Assembly (NCBI GenBank): GCA_037046615.1
Contig: JBAOHD010000018.1
Coordinates: 1 to 64,000 of the forward strand
Length of the DNA: 64,000 bases
Origin: Phosphoribacter sp037046615
Lineage (GTDB): Bacteria > Actinomycetota > Actinomycetes > Actinomycetales > Dermatophilaceae
Direction: 5' to 3'
Shown: piece by piece, positions 40,038 to 47,035 of the stretch
Layout of the letters: each line of letters opens with the position of its first letter
Position numbering within the stretch: position 1 is the first letter of the stretch
Notes under the pieces: generated by a model
Told to the model about the DNA's origin: nothing
Databases searched by the model: none
The model's input: the letters and a program-made list of their open reading frames with translations, nothing else
Translations under genes and position numbers: made by a program

Positions 40038-41811
40038 CCTGAGTTGGGTCAAAGGGGTTAGTGCCTTGGCGGGGGCTGTGTCAGGGCGGTCAGGATGGCC
40101 TGGATCTGGGGATCGATGGCTGGCGGGTATGTGTTGATGATGCCGTTGATTTCGATCGTTGCCGAGCGCAGTGGTTTTAGGGTGCGTAGGAATCGACGCA
40201 GGGATAGGCCGGTGCGGTTCTGGATGGTGCGCGAGAGCGCGAGGGCGGCGAAGACGATGGTGAGGTGAGCTTCGATCGCTTCGCGGGTGCGGGCGAAGAT
40301 CGGGCCGGGCGGCCAGGTCGGTCTTGGACATCCGGAAGGACTGCTCGACGTGCCACAGGTCGTGGTAGGAGGCGATCACCTCGGCTGGGGGCATCAGACG
40401 TGGCGGGGATGTTGGTGACGTACCCCTTCAACCCGACCAGCCGGCGTGCCCGCGCGAGCGATGCCTCATCGAGTGACTGGGTGCCGTTGGTGATCGTGAC
40501 GAACCGTGGTGTCCGGGCGGTCTTCTCCCCGGCGATCACGGCCTTGGCCCTGTTCTCCTGCATCGTCAACGTCTTGCGGTCCCGGGCGGCGCGTTTGGTG
40601 GAGTAGGCCCACACCGCCCGCCACGACCTCGTCGTGGGTCTCGGGGTCCCACACCGGTTCGGCGCGCTTGCCGGTCGTTGTTGACCGCGGACGCCTTGCG
40701 CGTTGCGATGCGTGGGGTGATGGTGTCGATGACCTGCCCATCGGTGAACGCGTCGCCGTGCCACCGGAAATGCGACGCGAGATCCGCGGGGGCCTTGGTC
40801 ACCCGGGAACCGACGATGAACCGCAACCCCGCCTCGTCCAGCGCCTTCAGGTTCGCTCGCGGAGAGCATGCCGGCGTCGGCGACGATGACCATGTCCGCG
40901 ATGCCGTGGCGTTCCTGGAAGCCGCTTGATGATCGGCAGGATCGTGAGCGTCTCGGCCTTGTTGCCCTCGAAGCAGCCGACCTCAAGCGGGAACCCGTGC
41001 CGGTCGACCAGCAGCCCGACGACGATCTGGGGGTCGACGCGACGTTCCTTGGAGTAGCCGACCTTGCGCAGGTCGTCTTCCTTCTCGGCTTCGAAGTACA
41101 GCGTGGTCACGTCGTACAGCACCAAGGTCACGTCGCCGTGGGTGGCGGCATGAGCGAAACACGCCGCGGCGAGGGTGTCGCGGTAACCACCGTCACAGGC
41201 GCGGCGCAGGGTCCTCTTGCGCGTGGACAGGCTCGCCGAGGCCCGGCCCAGCTCAGCCAGGACCCGGTCGACGTCCAGCAGGCTGGTCGGCTCCACCACG
41301 CGGGCGATCACCAGGTCACGGAACACCTCGTCGCCGACCGCGTCGAAACCCAAACCGGTGTACACCCCCGCCAACGCCTCGTACAGCAGCCCGGAACTGG
41401 TCTTAAGCACATGGGCCCGGCACACCCACCGACGCTCTCCCCGCGCACGGGGGAACAACTCGCGGGTCGGCGCGGGGACCATCACCGCCTTCGGCGCCAC
41501 CGGCGTCAACCCCAGATCGAGCTCGTGCTGGGCATCACGGGCCAACAGACGATTCGCCTGCTCGATCAGCAGCCCAAGCTCGCCCTCATCACGGGCCGAG
41601 CCGACATGCCGCACAATCCGCCGCCGCCCGCCCACGGACTCAGCGATCTGAACCGCCGTCGCACCCGAAGCGGTCCGCACCCGTCGAACCCACGCCACCG
41701 ACCGATCCTACCGACCCGAAATTAGTGCCTTACCCACCCACTACGCCACCACATCACCGCAGGTCACAGCCCCGCCAACGCGCAACCTGACGCGAAGTGA
41801 CCCAACTCAGG
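40038..41811 (-). mobile_element. IS1634-family insertion sequence (1,774 bp)
   Basis: Bounded by perfect 14-bp inverted repeats: CCTGAGTTGGGTCA at 40038-40051 and its complement at 41798-41811. It contains one transposase gene and interrupts the XRE repressor gene. It is flanked by a 97-bp duplication; IS1634 and IS1549 are known for unusually long, variable target duplications. Confidence 0.92.
40058..41698 (-). CDS. IS1634-family transposase (frameshifted)
   Basis: About 545 residues in the IS4-like DDE superfamily. The first part is clean: FRDLVIARVVEPTSLLDVDR, LVLYDVTTLYFEAEKEDDLR (first Asp), GYSKERRVDPQIVVGLLVDR and GFPLEVGCFEGNKAET. Then frames change near 40930 and again near 40640 and 40390. 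The second Asp is in MVIVADAGMLSA and the C-terminal Glu region in HDLWHVEQSFRMSK. The TAA is at 40058-40060. Breaks look like the same one-base errors as elsewhere, so the element may be active in reality. Confidence 0.88.
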
Positions 41812-41916
41812 TTGAATGCCGACGCGACGGGCGAGTTCCGTTGCGGAGATCCCCATCATTTCTCGGTAGGCTTTAATGGTCGTGCCTAGTCTATTTGTAT
41901 TGTCGTCTGTCTCCAT
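41764..41916 (-). pseudogene. 5' fragment of the XRE (ImmR-like) repressor
   Basis: From the original ATG (41916, with GGGAG upstream) the frame reads METDDNTNRLGTTIKAYREM and on through the first recognition helices to GIQ, then enters the IS end and stops at TGA (41764-41766) after about 50 codons. It keeps the native promoter and start, and could make a short HTH fragment. Confidence 0.8.
41812..41908. repeat. 97-bp direct repeat, right copy (IS target duplication)
   Basis: The exact second copy of 39941-40037. Homologous recombination between the two copies would remove the IS precisely and rebuild the repressor gene with its promoter. Confidence 0.95.
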
Positions 41917-41943
41917 AATCTCCCTCGATTTCTTTGTCCTTTC

Positions 41944-41972
41944 ATTATCGCCGATTGTTTGCCCGTCTGCAA
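41944..41972 (-). promoter_or_regulatory. Promoter of the repressor-ImmA-recombinase operon
   Basis: On the minus strand, TTGCAG (41972-41967), a 17-bp spacer and GATAAT (41949-41944), followed by a leader with GGGAG and the ATG at 41916. It is AT-rich compared with host DNA. The IS now separates it from ImmA and the recombinase. Confidence 0.65.
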
Positions 41973-42010
41973 TATGGAATGTTCATTTCACAACGGATTG
42001 ATTGATGGTT

Positions 42011-42056
42011 GGTTGGGGCTGAAGGAGGCGTTTCCGCTTCGACTTCAGCCCCAACC
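42011..42056 (-). terminator. Terminator hairpin after the RHH gene
   Basis: A perfect 14-bp inverted repeat (GGTTGGGGCTGAAG and complement) with an 18-nt loop, 17 bp past the stop of the minus-strand RHH gene, insulating it from the repressor promoter. Confidence 0.75.
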
Positions 42057-42072
42057 GTGGTGGGCGCGCGAG

Positions 42073-42354
42073 CTACTTGCTCGGACCCTGCCTGCCGCTC
42101 GTCGGCTTCTTCGGCGCGGTGCCGAAAAGCGCCTCGATGGCGGCCCGCTGCTCCTCGGCCTCGCGGGCGATGGCGTCCTGGAAGTCGGCTGCACGAGCAG
42201 CCACATCCGGGTTGGTCGCCATTGCCTCAACTTCCTTCTCGATCGCGGTGCGGATGGCGTCCGTGATCGAAATGCCGGTGAGCTTGGCCAGGATCGTGAG
42301 CCGGTTGTGCAGGCTCCCGTCCAGCCGGATTGCCAGAGTCTTGGTGTCACTCAT
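42073..42354 (-). CDS. Ribbon-helix-helix-type small DNA-binding protein
   Basis: 93 residues. The N-terminal LAIRLDGSLHNRLTILAKLT with GISITDAIRTAIEKEVEAM fits a CopG/MetJ ribbon-helix-helix: one strand then two helices. The rest is a charged helix (AADFQDAIAREAEEQRAAIE) and a basic tail. It may regulate the ardA-methyltransferase operon directly upstream, or be an antitoxin without a visible toxin. ATG at 42354 with GGAG upstream. Confidence 0.75.
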   Translation of the reverse strand: MSDTKTLAIRLDGSLHNRLTILAKLTGISITDAIRTAIEKEVEAMATNPDVAARAADFQDAIAREAEEQRAAIEALFGTAPKKPTSGRQGPSK

Positions 42355-42487
42355 GGCTGTCTCCTTCCTGAGGGTGTTCGCCCGATCACTGATGCGATCG
42401 GCCACCGTCCTCGGGGTGGTGCACCGCTCGATCTCGAAGAAGAGATCGAGCCAGTGCAGACCCCCGATGAGGGATCCGTGGGTGGCG

Positions 42488-43090
42488 TCAGCAGGTCGAG
42501 AAGATCCAGCAACCACCGCCGTCCTTGTGAGCGATGTAGATCTCGCCGTTGATCCATGCGTCGCGGGCGTAGCCGTCGGCGTCGAAGCGGAAGTACCGCG
42601 ACTGGAGGTCGCCGAAGTGCTCCCGGAGTTTGGCTTCGATGTCGAGGTCCTCAGTGACCTCGCGTGCCCAATCGGCCGGTTCGTCGTACTCGCCGAAGTA
42701 GCAGACTTCGAACTGGTCCATCGCGACGGGATCGGCGTCATGCATCTCCGCCCAGGCTCCAAACGCATCCCCGTGCTCGGCGATGCCGCGCGCGACCCGA
42801 GCGATGAGGTCGAGAGTCTCGTATTGACCCGGCTTGAACGGACCGAAGTCCTCGTGATCGAAGATGGCCCACTCCTCGGCGTCCGGCGTCTCGCTTCTTG
42901 CAACGATGTCCCTTGCCCTGCCGACGAGGACCTCGTCCTCAACGGCGGCATCGACCCACTCACCGTGGAGAATCCCGTTGTTGTAGTCAGCGAGCGACCC
43001 AATCCAGATGCGGGGGTGTCTCTCGTCCGGACGCTCCCGCGATCGCTCGTCGTCCTGTCCATCGTTGCCTTCGTGGTGTTGTTCACTCAT
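42488..43090 (-). CDS. ardA: Antirestriction protein ArdA
   Basis: 200 residues. The family N-terminus RIWIGSLADYNNGILHGEWV (residues 27-46), FGAWAEMHDADPV and DQFEVCYFGEYDEPADWARE are all present, and the protein is strongly acidic, as expected of a DNA mimic. ArdA dimers occupy type I restriction-modification complexes and block restriction of incoming DNA. The frame is intact. Its ATG overlaps the methyltransferase stop (43087-43090), so both are expressed together, on the same element as a complete type I system. Confidence 0.93.
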   Translation of the reverse strand: MSEQHHEGNDGQDDERSRERPDERHPRIWIGSLADYNNGILHGEWVDAAVEDEVLVGRARDIVARSETPDAEEWAIFDHEDFGPFKPGQYETLDLIARVARGIAEHGDAFGAWAEMHDADPVAMDQFEVCYFGEYDEPADWAREVTEDLDIEAKLREHFGDLQSRYFRFDADGYARDAWINGEIYIAHKDGGGCWIFSTC

Positions 43091-44004
43091 GCCACCTCCT
43101 TTCGTTTAGTAGTTGTTGTGTCGCGGGCCGCTTCGATGCGTCGCTCAGCTTGGTCGCGGAACTCTCGGCTGAGCTCGATACCCACCCAGTCCCGCCCCAG
43201 GCGTTCGGCAACAACGGCGGTGGTGCCGGCGCCCATGAACGGGTCGAGGATCAGCCCTCCCGGCGGGCATCCGGCGCGGATCATGCGCTCGACGAGCGTC
43301 TCCGGGAAGGTCGCGAAGTGCGCACCTTTGTAGCGAGCCGTTGATAGCCGCCAGACATCGCCCGGGTTCTTGCCGAGTGGGTGTCCTACCCGTCCCGCGG
43401 CCTTGAGAGTAACGAGGCCGCTGTCACCGTCGCTGTTGGGGCCGAGCCACGGACTTCGACGACCGGTGTACTTGACCCCCTTGCCAACGCCTCGCGGCGC
43501 CACCGCCGGTAGGCTGCGGTGCGGCTCCCGTATGGCATCAAGGTCGAAGAAGTACCGAGGACTCTTAACGAGGAGGTAGACCACCTCGTACGTCGTCGAC
43601 AGCCGGTCTGTGACGCTGGTCGGCATCGGGTTTGTCTTGGCCCAGACGACCTTGTTGCGCACGATCCAGCCGTCGTCGATCAGCGCGAGCAGCAGGCGCT
43701 CGGGTGCGCCGACCAGACTCTTTCGGGCCGCGCCGTTGCTCGGGTGCGTGCTGTAGGTATCGCCAAGGTTGAGCCACATGGTGCCCTTGTCCACCAAGAC
43801 GCGTTGCAGGGCTCGGGACACCGCGCGCAGCTCTCGTACCCAGTCGTCGACATGCGTCTCGAGGCCAAGCTGCCCGTCGACGCCGTAGTCACGAAGGCGG
43901 AAGTAGGGCGGGCTCGTGATGATGCAGTCGACTGAGGCGTCGGGCATCGCCTTCAGGTGCTTCAGGGCGTCACCCCCGAGGATCTGATTCCGCGGCGCCG
44001 TCAT
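43087..44004 (-). CDS. Solitary DNA methyltransferase, beta-type (SPPY)
   Basis: 305 residues, intact. The catalytic motif IV TSPPYFRLRDYG is at residues 30-41 near the N-terminus, with SAM motif I DPFMGAGTTAVVAERLGRDW near 254, the beta-class order. SPPY rather than DPPY favours N4-cytosine, but N6-adenine enzymes with SPPY exist. No cognate nuclease gene is next to it. It may protect the element from host restriction, complementing ArdA. ATGA overlaps join it to the genes on both sides. Confidence 0.9.
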   Translation of the reverse strand: MTAPRNQILGGDALKHLKAMPDASVDCIITSPPYFRLRDYGVDGQLGLETHVDDWVRELRAVSRALQRVLVDKGTMWLNLGDTYSTHPSNGAARKSLVGAPERLLLALIDDGWIVRNKVVWAKTNPMPTSVTDRLSTTYEVVYLLVKSPRYFFDLDAIREPHRSLPAVAPRGVGKGVKYTGRRSPWLGPNSDGDSGLVTLKAAGRVGHPLGKNPGDVWRLSTARYKGAHFATFPETLVERMIRAGCPPGGLILDPFMGAGTTAVVAERLGRDWVGIELSREFRDQAERRIEAARDTTTTKRKEVA

Positions 44005-44818
44005 GACGTGCCTCCCACGAACGTCGCGGGTTCGAGCGCAGAGGCGGTGGTGACCGTGAACATGCCGCGAGGCAGGTTGCTGGCTCCGAGGCGGGCTTCG
44101 AGCGTCGCTGCTCGGTGATCGGATCTCGGCCCGCTGAGGACCCAGAGGACGCGCGGGAAGATGCCGTGACGCACAGCTTCAACGCCGGCCTGTCGGTACT
44201 CCTCGTACTGACGGCACTTGCGCACGATTGTCGGCAGCGACTCGGTGCCACAGTCCACTTCGACAAACCAGCGGTCCTCGAAGGCTCCGTCGTCGTCGTG
44301 TCCACTGACGGTGGCGGCCAGGTCTGGACGGAGAAGGCGCAGGTCGCCACCGAGCCCGCTATAGCGACGCCATGCCTCTGACTCAACTTCGACCGCGACG
44401 TCCTCGACGGTGTCGTCGAGCACTAGCTTCCTGATGACGAGGTGAACGTCGGCAGCGAGCAATCGGTGGGCGAGCAAGCGTGGCGATGGTTCGTGAGGTC
44501 GCTTGCGATCACCCGCCACCAGGCGTCGCCCGGCGCTAGATAGTTGCCAGATCGTGGCGCTCGATCCGGCACGCACACCGTCGACTCTCCGAGTAAGCGT
44601 GATGACGAGCCCGGAGCGCTGCAACCGAGACATGACTCGACGGCTGAGGCGTTCTGCCGTCGTCGCTGAGTGATCCATGAAGGCGAAGCTCTGCACGTGC
44701 CTCGTGGAGAGAAACCCGTGTGTTGCCAGTAGCTCAAGGACGCCGCAAACAGGACGGCGAAGCAGCCGGCCAGGAACCGGTCAACGATGCGCGTCGGGTC
44801 ACCGGAGTCGCCGCTCAT
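44001..44818 (-). CDS. Replication-relaxation family protein, frameshift near 44755
   Basis: About 271 residues. A winged-helix N-terminus (VLELLATHGFLSTRHVQSF, then LSRRVMSRLQRSGLVITL) is followed by a nuclease-like half (WRRYSGLGGDLRLLRPDLAA, DRWFVEVDCGTESLPTIVRK) as in the Pfam replication-relaxation family carried by actinobacterial plasmids and integrative elements. One break near 44755 separates MSGDSGDPTRIVDRFLAGCF from the rest. The role in element maintenance is inferred. ATGA overlaps link it to both neighbours. Confidence 0.82.
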
Positions 44819-45408
44819 CCGCTCACCGGCACGAGCGCGCCCGTGCTACCGATCATCGGCTCGATGCGCCGGATCTCCTCGAGGACGCCCTCGTGGAAGC
44901 CGAAGCGCAGGCAGTCCTCAACGAACAGGCGCTGGTTGTAAGGGAACCGCCCGATAAGGCCCATGAGCTGGAGTTGCCCGACGAGATCAGCTTCCAGCAT
45001 CCGGAACTCAAGGCAGGTGCGGGTGTGGCCGTCGCGCTCGAACTCATCCAGGTGCCAGAGCGCCAGTTCCAACTCATCGGCGAGCGTGAACGACAAGCCG
45101 TACTCGATGTGAGAGACGTCGTGCCAGAAGCGGAACATCTGGTTCTCGCGTGGGCTCCAGTAGATCGACGTGTCGCAGAACAAGCTCGACACGGGCAACG
45201 GCACCTTGGTGTCGCGGCTGGTGATGAAGGCGCCCCTGAGCTGCTGGTAGGTGCACGGCGCTTCGGCGACACCGACGAAGCCGAAGCCGAGACGTGCCTC
45301 GGTCTCGGAGGCCTTGCGCTGGATGAACTTGGCGAGCCTGATGCGGGCGAGGCTGATCTCGACACCGAACTCATCGGCGTCGATCGGCGTAGGCTGAACA
45401 GTGGTCAT
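44815..45408 (-). CDS. Hypothetical island protein, 197 aa
   Basis: I do not recognise it. The frame is intact from the ATG at 45408. It is mostly helical; a notable stretch is FRFWHDVSHIEYGLSFTLAD followed by ELELALWHLDEFERDGHTR, with several His, Glu and Asp that could bind metal. No signal peptide or membrane segment. Its stop overlaps the start of the replication-relaxation gene, so it heads the operon that continues through the methyltransferase to ardA. A terminator hairpin precedes it. Confidence 0.7.
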   Translation of the reverse strand: MTTVQPTPIDADEFGVEISLARIRLAKFIQRKASETEARLGFGFVGVAEAPCTYQQLRGAFITSRDTKVPLPVSSLFCDTSIYWSPRENQMFRFWHDVSHIEYGLSFTLADELELALWHLDEFERDGHTRTCLEFRMLEADLVGQLQLMGLIGRFPYNQRLFVEDCLRFGFHEGVLEEIRRIEPMIGSTGALVPVSG

Positions 45409-45454
45409 TGCACTTCCTTCTTCTCTAGCGGGTTGCGGGAACGGGTGGCCGTCC

Positions 45455-45493
45455 AGCCCGGTCAGGAATGCGGACAACACTCCTGACCGGGCT
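45455..45493 (-). terminator. Terminator hairpin between small island genes
   Basis: A perfect 13-bp inverted repeat (AGCCCGGTCAGGA and complement) with a 13-nt loop, 37 bp past the stop of the small membrane protein and before the 197-residue gene. Confidence 0.75.
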
Positions 45494-45529
45494 ACCTCAT
45501 GCGAGGCCGTGGGACTGCCGGGTCGTGGT

Positions 45530-45763
45530 CTACCGTCGTTCGGTTGCCCGACGGGCTGCGGCATTGAGCCGCTGGTGGGCGCGAAAGGCTTCCGCGTCGA
45601 GGGCCGCTTTGACCGCAAAGGCATCGCGGATGACCCGGTGCTGCTCCGCCTCGACCTGCTCGCGACGACGAGCCGTAGCTCGACGGTCGAAGGCGTTGGC
45701 GACGAGCACAACGATCGGGATCAGGACCAGGCAGGTCAGGGCCAAGACGAAGAGCGTTCCCAT
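45530..45763 (-). CDS. Small single-pass membrane protein, 77 aa
   Basis: The N-terminal membrane helix is LFVLALTCLVLIPIVVLVAN, followed by a charged Arg/Ala/Glu-rich cytoplasmic helix (RRREQVEAEQHRVIRDAF). No family is recognised. It lies 8 bp after the next minus-strand gene and probably shares its transcript, ending at the 45455-45493 hairpin. Confidence 0.6.
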   Translation of the reverse strand: MGTLFVLALTCLVLIPIVVLVANAFDRRATARRREQVEAEQHRVIRDAFAVKAALDAEAFRAHQRLNAAARRATERR

Positions 45764-45770
45764 GCCTGCC

Positions 45771-46076
45771 TCACTGGAACCGAGCAATAGTGTTTGCGGC
45801 GCCGATCGCGTAGGCGTTGATGCAGGCCTCGTAGTAGGCAGCCCCTTCCGGGGCCGTCTGCATGAGCTGCGTGGCTGCGCCGACGAGCGTGCCGACGTTG
45901 TTCATCGCGGAGAACGTCAGGCCCGCACGGACGTTGTCCGTCGTTACGGCCACCTCGCCGCGACCAAGCACCAGGTCAGTGCTCCTCTTGATCTGCTTCG
46001 AGACGCCACGGTCAAGGTGCTGCTGAGTGAGGCTCGACACCGTGCCGCCGCCGAAAAGCTGAACATCCCCTGCCAT
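45771..46076 (-). CDS. Hypothetical island protein, 101 aa
   Basis: The ATG at 46076 has a GAGGAAGGAA ribosome-binding site. The sequence opens MAGDVQLFGGGTVSSLTQQH and has Gly/Ala-rich helical stretches (TLVGAATQLMQTAPEGAAYY). No recognised domain. It is divergent from the gene at 46183, so the 106-bp gap between them holds both promoters. Confidence 0.65.
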   Translation of the reverse strand: MAGDVQLFGGGTVSSLTQQHLDRGVSKQIKRSTDLVLGRGEVAVTTDNVRAGLTFSAMNNVGTLVGAATQLMQTAPEGAAYYEACINAYAIGAANTIARFQ

Positions 46077-46182
46077 GGGGTTCCTTCCTCTTGTGTATCC
46101 GCCCCACCGGTCGGTGTGACGGCTCAATCGTCGACGCGGCGATACGCTCCCGTCACTGACACGAAACTGACAGGGGGTCGGA

Positions 46183-46983
46183 TTGGAGTCCATCGCAGAC
46201 CCGCTGCATGACGCCCTCGTGTCTGAGCTGCGGCGACTTCGACGCATGTCGGGCCAGTGGAGCATCGAGCGGTTAGACGGCATGAACGTGCTGGTGGACT
46301 ACTGCGGGCACGGCAATGTTCACAACGCGTACCACACGCTCGAGGCTCTGCGTAAGCGACATGGGAGCGACCCACACAGCGACATTGCCGCGTATTTCTA
46401 TACGGCTGGATGGAAACTGGGACAAGCGACGCTAGACCAACGACTTCACAGATACGCGCGGAAGTTCCACGTCGTGGAACGGACTGCACTGCGTCGAAGC
46501 GATCGGGGTGCTAGCCAGATCGCGACGCTTATCCGCTCGGTCGAGATGTATGACCGGCCTCTTGGACGCCTCTACTGCTTTCAGCGTGGCTCGGTGGTTT
46601 CGACGAAGCTCTACTTGATCGTTGAACGCGGCGCATCATGGCGGCGGCCGTCAGTCTATCTAAACGGGACTAAGCAGCCGCGACAAGAGTGGGAGTTGCA
46701 CACCTCAAGTATGAAGGAGTATTTGCTGGAGGGCCGCGAGGAGTACGATCTCGTCGAACTGGACTATTCAGTCCCTGAACTCGAAGCGCTCGCCACGATC
46801 ATGGTCATTTGGCCTATGCCGGTGTGGCCCCAATGGGATGTGACCACGCATATACTGGATAACCGCCTATTCGCCCACACCGAGCTCTCTACAAGCGGTC
46901 GTATCGAGGTGCACTTCAAGTGGTGGAACGATGGCGCACGGAAGACCGGCTCCGAAACTCTGGAGCTGCCAGGGTGGCTGTAA
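46183..46983 (+). CDS. Hypothetical protein, 266 aa, upstream of the restriction operon
   Basis: The best start is TTG 46183 behind AGGGGG. The frame is intact, base composition is lower in GC than the host, and codon use is mixed. The N-terminus is helical (DPLHDALVSELRRLRRMSGQ). The central part is rich in Tyr, His and Trp (AAYFYTAGWKLGQATLDQRL) and the C-terminus beta-rich (RIEVHFKWWNDGARKTGSET). I do not recognise the family. Its place, 52 bp before hsdM on the same strand, allows a role as regulator or accessory of the operon. Confidence 0.65.
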   Translation: MESIADPLHDALVSELRRLRRMSGQWSIERLDGMNVLVDYCGHGNVHNAYHTLEALRKRHGSDPHSDIAAYFYTAGWKLGQATLDQRLHRYARKFHVVERTALRRSDRGASQIATLIRSVEMYDRPLGRLYCFQRGSVVSTKLYLIVERGASWRRPSVYLNGTKQPRQEWELHTSSMKEYLLEGREEYDLVELDYSVPELEALATIMVIWPMPVWPQWDVTTHILDNRLFAHTELSTSGRIEVHFKWWNDGARKTGSETLELPGWL

Positions 46984-47035
46984 GGCGCGAAATAGCTGAT
47001 GCTATTATCTCAGGGGCTTGATATACTTGGAATGA

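Noticed and set aside
40038..41811. The 97-bp repeat as an assembly duplication
   Set aside because: The copies abut perfect 14-bp inverted repeats of a recognisable IS1634-family element, whose group makes such long duplications; kept as real pending read checks.
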